This document shows, piece after piece, positions 16,072-25,176 of a stretch of DNA of 64,000 bases. The stretch covers positions 62,001-126,000 of the forward strand of contig JAFQEB010000086.1 of assembly GCA_017399225.1 (NCBI GenBank), read 5' to 3'. Position 1 is the first letter of the stretch, and every line of letters begins with the position of its first letter. The stretch comes from Clostridia bacterium (GTDB taxonomy: Bacteria > Bacillota_A > Clostridia > Christensenellales > Aristaeellaceae). Below the pieces are notes generated by a model, which was not told the origin of the DNA, ran no database searches, and was given only the letters and a program-made list of their open reading frames with translations. Made by a program: the position numbers and the translations under genes.

Positions 16072-17436
16072 ATGGATTTTGACGTCATCATCATCGGAGC
16101 CGGCCCTGGCGGTATTTTTGCTGCCTACGAGCTGATGCAGCATCGGCCGGATATGAAGGTCGCGGTCTTTGAGGCCGGACACGCGCTGAGCAAGCGGCAC
16201 TGTCCCATCGACGGGGATAAGATCAAGAGCTGCATCGGCTGCAAGAGCTGCTCCATCATGAGCGGCTTTGGCGGCGCAGGCGCTTTTTCCGACGGTAAAT
16301 ACAACATCACCAACGACTTCGGCGGCACCCTCTACGAGTACATCGGAAAGAAGCAGGCGCTGGATCTGATGCGCTATGTGGATGAGATCAACCTGAAGTA
16401 CGGCGGCGAGGGCACCCGCCTTTACTCCACCGCCGGAAGCCGTTTCAAAACGCTGTGCATCCAGCACGATCTGCACCTGCTGGACGCTTCCGTCCGCCAT
16501 CTGGGCACGGATATCAACTACGTCGTGCTGGAGAATCTCTACGCCTATCTGAAGGATAAGGTGCAGTTCTTCTTCGACACGCCCGTTCAGTCCATGAAGA
16601 TCATTGCCGGCGGCTATGCCGTCAAGTGCCGTGACGCATCCTACACCTGCCGGCAGTGCATCGTTTCCGTCGGCCGGAGCGGCAGCAAGTGGATGGAGCA
16701 GGTCTGCAAGGAGCTGGACATCCCCACCAAGTCCAACCGGGTGGATATCGGCGTTCGCGTCGAGCTGCCCGCAGCCGTCTTTGCCCATCTGACAGACGAA
16801 TTGTATGAGAGCAAGATCGTCTACCGCACGCAGAAGTACGGCGATAAGGTACGCACCTTCTGCATGAATCCCAAGGGCGCCGTGGTCAACGAGAACACGA
16901 ACGGCATCATCACCGTCAACGGTCACAGCTATGAAGATCCGGCCAAGCAGACCGAGAACACCAACTTTGCGCTGCTGGTCGCCAAGCATTTCTCCGAGCC
17001 CTTCAAGGACTCCAACGGCTACGGCGAATCCATCGCCCGGCTGAGCAACATGCTGGGCGGCGGCGTGATCGTCCAGCGCTTCGGGGATCTGATCCGCGGG
17101 CGCCGCTCCACCCCCAGCCGCATCAGCGAGGCGTTCATCACCCCGACCCTGAACGCCACGCCCGGCGACCTGAGCCTCGTGCTGCCCAAGCGCATCCTGG
17201 ACGGCATCATCGAAATGCTCTACGCGCTGGACAAGGTCGCCCCCGGCACAGCGAATGACGATACGCTCCTCTACGGCGTCGAGGTCAAGTTCTACAACAT
17301 GGAAGTCGCGGTCAACGAGCAGCTGGAGACCTGCTACCCCGGCCTGTTCATCATCGGCGACGGCAGCGGCATCACCCATTCTCTGTCCCACGCCTCTGCC
17401 AGCGGCGTTCATGTGGCACGAAACATCGTCAAATAA
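16072..17436 (+). CDS. FAD-dependent oxidoreductase (COG2509 type)
   Basis: A 454 aa flavoprotein of the uncharacterised dehydrogenase group COG2509. The N-terminus has the dinucleotide fold MDFDVIIIGAGPGGIFAAYEL. A cysteine cluster reads CPIDG...CIGCKSCSIMSGFGGAGAFSDGK (about residues 42-75). The C-terminal FAD segment reads GLFIIGDGSGITHSLSHASASG. AGGAGG lies about 8 bases before the ATG at 16072; the upstream in-frame extension has no ribosome binding site. It precedes xpt by 24 bases in the same transcript. The reaction is unknown; pairing with a purine salvage enzyme hints at purine or redox metabolism but proves nothing. Confidence 0.88.
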   Translation: MDFDVIIIGAGPGGIFAAYELMQHRPDMKVAVFEAGHALSKRHCPIDGDKIKSCIGCKSCSIMSGFGGAGAFSDGKYNITNDFGGTLYEYIGKKQALDLMRYVDEINLKYGGEGTRLYSTAGSRFKTLCIQHDLHLLDASVRHLGTDINYVVLENLYAYLKDKVQFFFDTPVQSMKIIAGGYAVKCRDASYTCRQCIVSVGRSGSKWMEQVCKELDIPTKSNRVDIGVRVELPAAVFAHLTDELYESKIVYRTQKYGDKVRTFCMNPKGAVVNENTNGIITVNGHSYEDPAKQTENTNFALLVAKHFSEPFKDSNGYGESIARLSNMLGGGVIVQRFGDLIRGRRSTPSRISEAFITPTLNATPGDLSLVLPKRILDGIIEMLYALDKVAPGTANDDTLLYGVEVKFYNMEVAVNEQLETCYPGLFIIGDGSGITHSLSHASASGVHVARNIVK

Positions 17437-17460
17437 GATATACAAGGGAGGATCACGCAG

Positions 17461-18045
17461 ATGAATTTCCTGGAAGAACGAATCGTGAAGGACGGCATTG
17501 TGAAGTCCGGCAATGTACTGAAGGTCGACAGCTTCCTGAACCATCAGATGGACATCCGGCTGATGGAGGAGATCGGCCGCGAATTCAAGCGCCGCTTCGG
17601 CCATAAGCAGATCACCAAGGTGCTGACCATCGAGGCCTCCGGCATCGGCATTGCGGCCTTTGTCGCCAAGGAATTTGACGTTCCCATGGTCTTTGCCAAG
17701 AAGTCCAAGTCCATCAATATCGATGGCGAAATGTATGTGGCGGAAGTCGAATCCTTCACCCACAAGAACCGGAATCAGGTCATCGTCTCCCGGAAGTTCC
17801 TGGGTGAGGGCGAGCATGTGCTGATCATCGATGATTTCCTGGCCAACGGCTGCGCGCTGCAGGGACTGATCTCCATCGTCGAGTCCGCAGGCGCCATTGT
17901 CGAGGGCTGCGGCATCGTCATCGAGAAGGGCTTCCAGATCGGCGGCCGCGTGATCCGCAACCTGGGCTATCACGTGGAATCCCTGGCCATCGTGGACGCC
18001 ATGGACGCTGAAACCGGCGAGATCACCTTCCGGGAGCAGAAGTGA
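17461..18045 (+). CDS. xpt: Xanthine phosphoribosyltransferase
   Basis: Xpt converts xanthine and PRPP to XMP for purine salvage. At 194 aa it has the Xpt length. Features are [14 protein letters not shown] near residue 25, the flexible loop around [13 protein letters not shown], and the PRPP-binding motif [17 protein letters not shown] (about residues 120-136). GGGAGGATC precedes the ATG. It is second in an operon with a COG2509 flavoprotein and faces a nucleoside-type ABC transporter, consistent with a purine acquisition locus. Confidence 0.95.
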   Translation: MNFLEERIVKDGIVKSGNVLKVDSFLNHQMDIRLMEEIGREFKRRFGHKQITKVLTIEASGIGIAAFVAKEFDVPMVFAKKSKSINIDGEMYVAEVESFTHKNRNQVIVSRKFLGEGEHVLIIDDFLANGCALQGLISIVESAGAIVEGCGIVIEKGFQIGGRVIRNLGYHVESLAIVDAMDAETGEITFREQK

Positions 18046-18067
18046 GCAACCCAACCGCATACAAAAA

Positions 18068-18320
18068 AGAGAGGCGTCACCGCCTCTCTTCAGGTCCTCC
18101 CCCGGGAGGCGTCGGAGGGCTCGCAAGCCCTTCGACTTGAGATCGAAAATCGGCGACATGCTCGGCGATTTTCGCGCTTTTCCGTCAGAAAAAGCTTCTT
18201 TACACGGAGGAGCGGCCGGGAGGGCCTTTCAGGCCCGACCAGCGACGGAGTGCAATCCTCGAAAAAGTGCCTGAAGCACTTTTTCGACACGCAGAAGAGA
18301 GGCGTTACCGCCTCTCTTTT
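18068..18320. repeat. Hairpin array between convergent operons, flanked by duplicated terminator
   Basis: AGAGAGGCG-N4-CGCCTCTCT occurs twice, at 18068-18089 and at 18296-18317. The first has an A-run on its left, so it serves as a terminator for leftward transcription. The second has TTTTATTT on its right, so it terminates rightward transcription. The 206 bases between hold further hairpins: CCTCCCCCGGGAGG (18097-18110), GTCGGAGGGCT/AGCCCTTCGAC (18111-18135), a GAAAATCG/CGATTTTC stem (about 18144-18173) and CGAAAAAGTGC/GCACTTTTTCG (18260-18286). It looks like a small structured element inserted within, and duplicating, one bidirectional terminator. Confidence 0.7.
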
Positions 18321-18322
18321 AT

Positions 18323-19276
18323 TTACCGCTCCTCGCGGAAGTAGGACAAACCAAGGGCTGCCGGGGGCTGATTCTCCTTTTTGTTGCGGATGCTGGTGAA
18401 GATCAGCACGGCGATGGTGAACACATAGGGCAGCATCTTCAGCAGGGGCTTGGTCGCCATGGTGACCTCGATCCAGCTGATGTTGGCGATGTAGCTGGAG
18501 CAGCTGAAGAGCAGGCCGAAGATGGTCGAGCCGATGATGGTCATGTGCGGCCGCCACAGGGCGAAGATCACCAGTGCGATGGACAGCCAGCCGAAAACCT
18601 CCAGGCTCAGGTAAGCCTCCTGAGAGGCCATGTAGTCAATGATGTAGTAGAAGCCGCCCAGGCCGGCAATGCCGCTGCCGATGCAGGAGGCCGCATACTT
18701 ATAACGGGTAACGTTGATGCCCACTGCATCAGCGGTGCTGGGGCTTTCGCCCACGGCGCGCAGGTTCAGGCCGATCTTCGTCCTGTACAGGATGAAGGAC
18801 GCTGCCAGGGCGATGATCACGCCCAGGAAGAACAGCACACCCAGGCACTGCAGCGCGTCGGTACGCTCAGCAAAGGGCCAGCGGTACAGCATCTTCGGGC
18901 CGACCAGGTAGACCGTCGCGTCCAGCTTGCTCATGATGACCTTCATCAGGCCCGCGCCGAAGGTAGTCAGCGCCAGGCCGGTCACGTTCTGGTTCGCGCG
19001 CAGGGACACGGTGAGGAAGGAGTAGATCAGGCCCATCAGCATGGCCATGACGACAGCGCCCATGATGCCCAGCAGGACGATCAGGAAGTCCGGCAGACCG
19101 GACTTGCCGACCAGGTTCAGCACCAGACAGCCGCCAGCGCCGCCCATGCACATCACACCCGGGATACCCAGGTTCAGATGGCCGCTCTTCTCCGTAATGA
19201 TCTCGCCCGTGGAGCCATACATGAAGGTCGCGCCAAACGCGAGGGAGTCAATCAGGAAATTCAGCCAGATATTCAT
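18323..19276 (-). CDS. ABC transporter permease, nucleoside (BMP-associated) type
   Basis: A 317 aa membrane protein of the BPD_transp_2 class with about eight to nine hydrophobic segments. The signature region is GEIITEKSGHLNLGIPGVMCMGG near residue 25, typical of the second permease in BMP/nucleoside systems (NupQ-like). Its start overlaps the stop of the preceding permease by four bases (ATGA). It ends right at a hairpin terminator. Together with the other three genes it should form an importer for purine nucleosides. Confidence 0.92.
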   Translation of the reverse strand: MNIWLNFLIDSLAFGATFMYGSTGEIITEKSGHLNLGIPGVMCMGGAGGCLVLNLVGKSGLPDFLIVLLGIMGAVVMAMLMGLIYSFLTVSLRANQNVTGLALTTFGAGLMKVIMSKLDATVYLVGPKMLYRWPFAERTDALQCLGVLFFLGVIIALAASFILYRTKIGLNLRAVGESPSTADAVGINVTRYKYAASCIGSGIAGLGGFYYIIDYMASQEAYLSLEVFGWLSIALVIFALWRPHMTIIGSTIFGLLFSCSSYIANISWIEVTMATKPLLKMLPYVFTIAVLIFTSIRNKKENQPPAALGLSYFREER

Positions 19277-20400
19277 TTGACGCCCTCCGTTTCCGCCTTA
19301 GGGCCTTTTTTGCGCAGGATCACCTGGTAGTTGATGAAGAACTCGCTGCCAATGATGAAGAAGAGGATGATGCCCTCGATCACGTCCGGGAAGGCGCCGC
19401 GGACGGCGAAATCCTGGGAGATCTGCGCCGCGCCCTGATCCAGCAGCGTGATCAGGCCCGAGGTGAGCAGCATGACCAGCGGATTGAAATTGGCCAGCCA
19501 GGAGACCATGATGGCCGTGAAGCCCTGACCGCCCACGGACTCGGTGTTGACGCTCTGGTCAAGGCCCGCGCCGATCAGATAGCCGGCAAGGCCGCAGAGC
19601 AGACCGCTGACCAGCATCGTGCGGACGATGATCTTCTTGACATTCATGCCGCTGTACTGCGCGGTGCGTACGCTCTCGCCCACGACGGAAATCTCGTAGC
19701 CCTGCTTGCTGTGGCGCAGGTACACATACATAAGCACCGTCAGCGCCAGGACGATCAGAATGATCAGCAGGTAATCGTGACCGATGGACGGAAGCTTGCC
19801 GAACTCCAGCTTGCCCAGGGAGGAGGAGCCGCTGGGCACCCACACCACCAGGAAGTATTCCACCACATGGATGGCCACATAGTTCATCATCAGGGTAAAC
19901 AGCGTCTCATTCGTGCCCCACTTGGCCTTGAAGATGGCCGGGATCACTGCCCACACGGCGCTGCAGAGCAGTGCGCCGATCAGCATCAGGATCAGCAGGA
20001 GGCCTTCGGGCACCTCGCCGCCCAGGTAAAAGGCGACTGCAATGGCGCCCCACACGCCCATGAGGGTCTGTCCCTCAGCGCCGGTATTCCAGAAGCGCAT
20101 ACGGAAGGCCGGGGTCACTGCCAGGGAGATGCACTGCAGCACAGCCACGTTCTTCATGAACTTCCAGAACCTGCGACTGGTGGTGAAGGAGCCGTCGATG
20201 AAGCAATAGTAGAAATCCCCCAGGGACTTCGTGCCTGCCTGGAGCTTGTCGCTCAGGCAGAAGGCGACCAGTCCGCAGACCGCCAGGCCCAGCACGACCG
20301 CCGCGATGCGGATCAGCCAAGCCTTCCAGGGCTCGATCGCCGAACGCTTTGCCAGATGGAAAAGCGGCTCATGGATGACGTTGTTCTTCCGTTCACTCAT
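19273..20400 (-). CDS. ABC transporter permease, nucleoside (BMP-associated) type
   Basis: A 375 aa BPD_transp_2 permease (NupP-like) with a long N-terminal cytoplasmic and first membrane segment. Features include RFWNTGAEGQTLMGVWGA (about residue 100) and SVNTESVGGQGFTAIMVSWLANFNPL. The gene overlaps the ATPase stop by four bases upstream and the next permease start by four bases downstream, so all three are translationally coupled. Confidence 0.92.
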   Translation of the reverse strand: MSERKNNVIHEPLFHLAKRSAIEPWKAWLIRIAAVVLGLAVCGLVAFCLSDKLQAGTKSLGDFYYCFIDGSFTTSRRFWKFMKNVAVLQCISLAVTPAFRMRFWNTGAEGQTLMGVWGAIAVAFYLGGEVPEGLLLILMLIGALLCSAVWAVIPAIFKAKWGTNETLFTLMMNYVAIHVVEYFLVVWVPSGSSSLGKLEFGKLPSIGHDYLLIILIVLALTVLMYVYLRHSKQGYEISVVGESVRTAQYSGMNVKKIIVRTMLVSGLLCGLAGYLIGAGLDQSVNTESVGGQGFTAIMVSWLANFNPLVMLLTSGLITLLDQGAAQISQDFAVRGAFPDVIEGIILFFIIGSEFFINYQVILRKKGPKAETEGVK

Positions 20401-22181
20401 TGGGCAGCCTCCCCTTCCTGCTGGGGTCCGGAGACCCTGTATTTCTCGCTCTCATTTTCTGCTGCCGTGGACGCTTCCGCCGCTCCCTCAGCCGGACGGG
20501 TATCAGTCTTGGTCATCAGCAGGCCCAGCTCCTCCTTGGTGGTGGTGCGGGCGTCGACGACGCCGGTGATGGCGCCGGAGTTGATGACCATGATCCGGTC
20601 GCAAAGGGAAATCAGCACGTCCAGATCCTCGCCGACGAAGATCACCGCCACGCCATTCTGCTTCTGCCGATTCAGCAGGTTGTAGATGGTGTAGGAGGAG
20701 TTGATGTCCAGGCCACGCACCGGGTAGGCAGCCATCAACACCTTTGGAGCGAAGGCGATCTCGCGGCCGACCAGCACCTTCTGCACATTGCCGCCGGAAA
20801 GCCGGCGCACAGGCGTGTTGACGCCGGGAGTGATGACCTCCAGCTCGCTGATGATCTCCTCCGCCAGCTGACGGGGCTTCTTGCGGTCCACAAAACCTGC
20901 ATGTCCCTTGCGGTAGCTGCGGAGCATCATGTTATCGGTGATGCCCATGCTGCCCACCAGGCCCATGCCCAGACGATCCTCCGGCACAAAGGACAGGCGG
21001 ATACCCAGCTCGCGGATCTCCAGCGGCGTCCGGTCGCGCAGGTCGATGACCTCGTCCTCCCGGAAGAGCACCTTGCCGGTGTTCACCTGTTCACGGATCG
21101 TTTGGGTCGTCAGGCCATCAAAGGAAACGGCATTCCCTTCCTCATCATGGAAGGCGCCCTGCGCCGCCAGCTCCCGCACGCGCTTGAGCGATTTGTGGAA
21201 GAAGGTGACAGGCTTATCCTTCTTGGGGTTGATGAAAACGATCTCGCCCTGCGTAATGGGCTGCAGGCCGGAGATGGCCTCCAGCAGCTCGCGCTGGCCG
21301 CTGCCCGCGATGCCCGCAATACCCAGGATCTCCCCCGCATTGGCGGTGAAGGAAACATCCTTGAGCACCGGCAGGCCCTCGTCATTGGTGCAGCTGAGGC
21401 CCTTGACATGCAGGCGGGGGCAGGCGTCCTTGGGCTCCGTGCGGTCAATGTTAAGGCTGACCTTCTTGCCCACCATCATTTCCGTCAGGCTGCTTTCCGT
21501 TGCATCACAGGTGTCCACCGTGGCGATATGCTCGCCCTTGCGCAGGATGGCGACCCGGTCGGAAACGGAGAGCACCTCGTGCAGCTTGTGGGTGATGATG
21601 ATAACGGACTTGCCGTCCTCCTTCATCGCCTTCAGCACCGCAAACAGCCGGTCGATCTCCTGGGGAGTAAGCACCGCCGTGGGCTCATCCAGGATGAGGA
21701 TGTCCGCGCCGCGATAGAGCATCTTGACGATCTCGACCGTCTGCTTCTCCGAAACGGACATGTCGTAGATCTTCTTCTGGGGATCAATGCGGAAGCCGTA
21801 TTTATGCGCGATCCAGGAAACGCGCTCATTGACCGCCCTGGGGCTGTACGCACCCTTCTCGCTGAGGCCAAGCACGATGTTCTCTGCAGCAGTAAAGATG
21901 TCCACCAGCTTGAAGTGCTGATGGATCATGCCGATCTTCAGCGCAAAGGCGTCCTTGGGCGAGCGGATGACCACTTCCTGGTCTTCCTTGTAGATGCGGC
22001 CCTCGTCGGGGTAATAGATGCCGGCCAGCATGTTCATCAGCGTCGTCTTGCCGCAGCCGTTTTCGCCCAGCACAGCAAGGATCTCACCCTGATACACATC
22101 CAGGTCAACATGATTGTTGGCAACGACACTGCCGAATCGCTTAGTGATGCCGCGCATACTCAGAGCGATCTTCTTCTCCAC
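20397..22181 (-). CDS. ABC transporter ATP-binding protein, two-domain, nucleoside type
   Basis: A 594 aa tandem ATPase. Domain 1 has GENGCGKTT (Walker A, about residue 36), a YDMSVSEKQTVEI signature and ILILDEPTAVL (Walker B). Domain 2 has the reduced Walker A GIAGSGQRE, LSGGNVQKV and AAYPVRGLD, as in NupO-type proteins. About 80 residues (KDKPVTFF... to the start of SFVPEDR) are inserted in domain 2, making it longer than the usual 510 aa. The start is GTG at 22181, 7 bases after GGAGGG; no ATG fits. It powers the two permeases that follow. Confidence 0.92.
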   Translation of the reverse strand: MEKKIALSMRGITKRFGSVVANNHVDLDVYQGEILAVLGENGCGKTTLMNMLAGIYYPDEGRIYKEDQEVVIRSPKDAFALKIGMIHQHFKLVDIFTAAENIVLGLSEKGAYSPRAVNERVSWIAHKYGFRIDPQKKIYDMSVSEKQTVEIVKMLYRGADILILDEPTAVLTPQEIDRLFAVLKAMKEDGKSVIIITHKLHEVLSVSDRVAILRKGEHIATVDTCDATESSLTEMMVGKKVSLNIDRTEPKDACPRLHVKGLSCTNDEGLPVLKDVSFTANAGEILGIAGIAGSGQRELLEAISGLQPITQGEIVFINPKKDKPVTFFHKSLKRVRELAAQGAFHDEEGNAVSFDGLTTQTIREQVNTGKVLFREDEVIDLRDRTPLEIRELGIRLSFVPEDRLGMGLVGSMGITDNMMLRSYRKGHAGFVDRKKPRQLAEEIISELEVITPGVNTPVRRLSGGNVQKVLVGREIAFAPKVLMAAYPVRGLDINSSYTIYNLLNRQKQNGVAVIFVGEDLDVLISLCDRIMVINSGAITGVVDARTTTKEELGLLMTKTDTRPAEGAAEASTAAENESEKYRVSGPQQEGEAAQ

Positions 22182-22229
22182 GGCGTACCCTCCGTATGCA
22201 GCAAAAATGCTGAATGATGAAAATTGCCT

Positions 22230-22257
22230 GGATCGCCCCCTTCTACAGGGGCGATCC
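22230..22257 (-). other. Intercistronic stem-loop after the BMP gene
   Basis: GGATCGCCCC (22230-22239) and GGGGCGATCC (22248-22257) form a perfect 10-base stem without a strong T-run. It lies between the abundant binding-protein gene and the ATPase. Such stems usually limit readthrough and protect the upstream message. Confidence 0.7.
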
Positions 22258-22277
22258 AAGCATTGAAGTCAGATGAA

Positions 22278-23513
22278 TTAGTACTTGGCGTTCAGCAGCT
22301 CAATGCCATCGATCTGGACGTCGAAGTAGGGCGCGCTGCGGTACTCGGACTCGTGGAAGTAGCCGTCAGCAACCGCCTCGGTATCCTTGGCGAAAGCCTC
22401 ATCGGTATCCACATCGGCCATGTAGCTCGTCAGCTTCTCGCCGCCCACGGTGATGAAGTTGTCAGCAGCGGTATTGAAGACCTTCAGCTCGCCCTTTTCG
22501 AACGCAGCCTTCACCTCAGCCAGCTTGGCCACGGTGCCCTCGGCAGCGGCAGCCTCGTTCACATCGGTCAGCACGACGGAGCCGGTAGCAATGGTGCCGG
22601 TCCAGTCGGTAGCGATGGCTTCACCCTTGGAGACCTGGTTCACGATGTACTCGAAGTAGGGAGCCCAGTTGATGCGGGAGGACACGATGAAGGTCTTGGG
22701 GCAGGAAGCGATGGTGGAGCCGTTGTAGGAAACATTGGGCACACCGGCGTTCTCACAGGCAGTGGGGGCGCCCATGGAGTCAGCGTGCTGGGAGATCAGG
22801 TCGCAGCCGGCGTTGATCAGCGCCTCGGCAGCAGTCTTCTCTTCCTTCTCGTCGTACCAGGAGCCGGTGAACTGCACCTTCATCTGCACATCGGGGCAGA
22901 CGGACTTGGCGCCCAGGTAGAAGGAGGTGTAGCCGGAGATAACCTCAGCGTAGGTGAAGGCGCCGACGTAGCCCATCATGGGAGCCTCGCCCTTCAGCTG
23001 ACCGGCAGCCTTCATCTCATTGAGCTTCATGCCGGCAGCGACGCCCGCCAGGTAGCGGCCCTCGTAGATGGCAGCAAAGGCATTGTGGAAGTTGGCAACG
23101 CCAGCGGTGTGCGCCATGGTGCCGGTAGCGTGGCAGAACTGCACTTCGGGGCACTCCTTGGCGGCCTGCAGCAGGAAGGACTCGTGGCCGAAGGAGTTGG
23201 CGAAGATGATGTTGCAGCCTTCGTCAACCAGGTCCAGCGCAGCCTCGTAGCAGTCGTTAGACTCGGGGATGTTGCGCTTCATGATGACCTGCTCCTCGGT
23301 GAGGCCCAGGGCAGCAGCGGCTTCGTTCACGCCGTTGATGAAGTTCAGGTCGTAGGTGGAATCTTCGTCATGCAGCAGGATGACGCCGAGCTTGACGCCC
23401 TCGCTGGCAGTCTGCTCGTCCTTACCGCCGAAGAAATGCACGCACAGGCCCACGACCAGCGCTACGACCAGCACGAGAGCCACCAGCAGGATCAGCTTCT
23501 TCTTGTTTTTCAT
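22278..23513 (-). CDS. BMP family ABC substrate-binding protein
   Basis: A 411 aa binding protein of the basic-membrane-protein family, which captures purine nucleosides in characterised systems. An N-terminal hydrophobic segment (LILLVALVLVVALVVGLC) should anchor or export it; the cysteine there does not make a good lipobox. The mature part shows GVILLHDEDSTYDLNFINGV, NIIFANSFGHESF and GYVGAFTYAEVISGYTSFYLGA. GGAGGAG precedes the ATG. It is first in the operon, ahead of the ATPase and two permeases. Facing the xpt operon supports a purine substrate. Confidence 0.92.
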   Translation of the reverse strand: MKNKKKLILLVALVLVVALVVGLCVHFFGGKDEQTASEGVKLGVILLHDEDSTYDLNFINGVNEAAAALGLTEEQVIMKRNIPESNDCYEAALDLVDEGCNIIFANSFGHESFLLQAAKECPEVQFCHATGTMAHTAGVANFHNAFAAIYEGRYLAGVAAGMKLNEMKAAGQLKGEAPMMGYVGAFTYAEVISGYTSFYLGAKSVCPDVQMKVQFTGSWYDEKEEKTAAEALINAGCDLISQHADSMGAPTACENAGVPNVSYNGSTIASCPKTFIVSSRINWAPYFEYIVNQVSKGEAIATDWTGTIATGSVVLTDVNEAAAAEGTVAKLAEVKAAFEKGELKVFNTAADNFITVGGEKLTSYMADVDTDEAFAKDTEAVADGYFHESEYRSAPYFDVQIDGIELLNAKY

Positions 23514-23867
23514 TGGTTTCTCCTCCTTAGTTATCGCTTGAAGAGTTCAGTGTCCCGGAGTACAGCAGAGCCTTTGGATGATGGCGCTGCTTTTGGGACT
23601 CCACGTTATATTTTACATTGTTCGGCGCAGAAAGGCAAGGCTTTTTGTTGTTTTTTCGTCAGAATTGCAAGCCAAAAACTGTCCTGCCGGTAAGCATCGT
23701 TTCCATTTCCAGACGACGCGTTGCCTTGTCATCCATGCCCGCCATGCTTGCGCCACTTGACCGCGCCAGGATGCGTCATATAACAGCCCATGCTGCAGCT
23801 TCATTTTATCCCCATTGCAGAAAGCAATGCCTTACACTGCCGGTAAACCCAGCAATGCAAACTGCGA
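23514..23867. other. Intergenic: BMP operon leader, no gene seen
   Basis: A weak minus-strand -10 (TATAAC, 23605-23610) lies about 95 bases before the BMP gene, without a good -35. I see no riboswitch core and no coding pattern in the rest. Confidence 0.4.
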
Positions 23868-23909
23868 AGAAAAAAACATTCCAGTGCCACAGAAGCAGCA
23901 CTGGAATGT
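23868..23909 (-). terminator. Terminator following the rpsI-tail core
   Basis: On the minus strand ACATTCCAGTGC and GCACTGGAATGT form a perfect 12-base stem followed by a run of at least seven T. It follows the 16-base rpsI-derived core by 18 bases, as a terminator would follow rpsI. Confidence 0.85.
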
Positions 23910-23927
23910 ATAGAAAACAACGTAAAG

Positions 23928-23943
23928 ATTAGCGCTTGGAGAA
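23928..23943 (-). repeat. rpsI 3'-end core repeat (putative attachment site, left copy)
   Basis: The 16 bases TTCTCCAAGCGCTAAT on the minus strand encode the last residues (FSKR, stop) of ribosomal protein S9 and match exactly 30833-30848. Sequence on the S9-upstream side shows no further S9 similarity. This pattern is expected of the distal junction of an element integrated into the 3' end of rpsI. Confidence 0.65.
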
Positions 23944-24050
23944 TCAAACAAGAGCGTTTTCCCTCAGTATCACAGATGGCACAAAGCCAGCAAATTCAAG
24001 GGATACAGGCCGTTGAAATGTTTGTGTCAGGATCCATAAAAAACGGTTTG

Positions 24051-24110
24051 CTCCCTACTTGTTGCCTACGCATAGCAGCCCAGGGCTGTGCAGAACAGCA
24101 GGTAGGGAGT
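24051..24110 (-). terminator. Putative terminator after the MATE pseudogene
   Basis: On the minus strand CTCCCTAC pairs with GTAGGGAG across a long internally paired arm (AGCCC/GGGCT). Leftward, CAAACC and six T residues follow. Between here and 23943 I see nothing else. Confidence 0.5.
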
Positions 24111-24166
24111 TTATTTCTTTCTTGCGTTTGCAATGACAGAAGATAGATGCAGAAACTAAACGCCTC

Positions 24167-25147
24167 TTATTGTACTTCATCTAACCAAGTCCTGCGCAGC
24201 CGCTTCCGGCAGCTGAACGCCAGCAGCGTCGCCGCACCGTACCAGGAGATGATGCCAGCTGTGTAAACACCCCACTCACCCATGAACAGAGGGAGCACCA
24301 GCGCACTGCCGCTGCGCATGAAGAGCTCCAGTACGCCGCTGAACATGGAGGTGACCGTATCGCCCAGTCCTTGCAGGGCGGAGCGCAGCACAAACAGCAG
24401 ATACAGCGCGAACAGGCTTGCGCCCATGAAGCACAGGAAACGGTAGCCGTAGACCAGTACCTGCTCCACAATGGCCGGATCATCCTGAATGAACAGGCGC
24501 AGCAGCGGTTTGCCGCAGAGAATGACAGCGCCACCGATGACAAGCGCCATCAGTACAGCAGTCTGCACGGATTTGTGCAGCCCCAGCCTAACGCGATCCA
24601 TCTTCTTCGCTCCGTAGTTCTGCCCGACGAATGTGCTCACAGCACCGCGCAGTGCGGTTCCGGCCATTTCCATCAGGCCCTGCATGCGGCTGGCGGCGTT
24701 GTAGCCCATCACCAGCGGGAGACCGCCGAAGACGATCCGCAGGTACAGAAGCGTCAGCTCATAGGTATCGGCAGGGGTGTTCATCAGCGTCAGCACAGGC
24801 CGCAGAGCGAACTGGCGATGATCTCCAGCGCCGTCACCACCGTAATTGCCAGCACAATACTGTGCCCGGCAGACCGGCGCAGACCGGCGTGGTCGCCTAC
24901 GCCGAAGCTGTGAGCGATCTGGATGGCAAAGCCCTGGGCAAGGCCGAGGATCAGCCCCAACAGCGTCCAGTCAAGCCAGTAGAGGAAACCGCCGCCAGCG
25001 CCGTCACCCCTTCGGCACGGCCCACCACCAGGGTGTCCACCAGGTTGTACAGCTGCTGCAGAATGTTGCCGCCAGCAGCGGCAAACTGAACTGCAGAATC
25101 AGCTTTGTCGGGTTACCCTGGGTCATGTCTTTGGTGTGGGATGGCAT
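24167..25147 (-). pseudogene. MATE family efflux transporter, frameshifted
   Basis: The last 209 codons (24167-24796) read as the C-terminal half of a MATE exporter, with ASRMQGLMEMAGTALRGAVSTFVGQNYGAKK and several membrane segments. Upstream, MTQGNPTKLILQFSLPLLA opens in one frame from the ATG at 25147. It then passes through at least two frame changes: further MATE-like fragments (NLVDTLVVGRAEGV, WTLLGLILGLAQGFAIQIAHSFGVGDHAGLRRSAGHSIV) appear in other frames. The intact family member would be about 450 aa. Decay fits its position inside the proposed integration scar. Confidence 0.85.
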
Positions 25148-25176
25148 AGCACAGCTGCTCCTTAATGATCGCGAAC

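Noticed and set aside
18090..18557. 155-codon minus-strand frame across the hairpin array
   Set aside because: It overlaps the permease gene in another frame and passes through several stems; no protein features.
23514..23610. Possible riboswitch in the BMP operon leader
   Set aside because: Only weak pairing (GTCCC/GGGAC) is visible and no known aptamer core is present.
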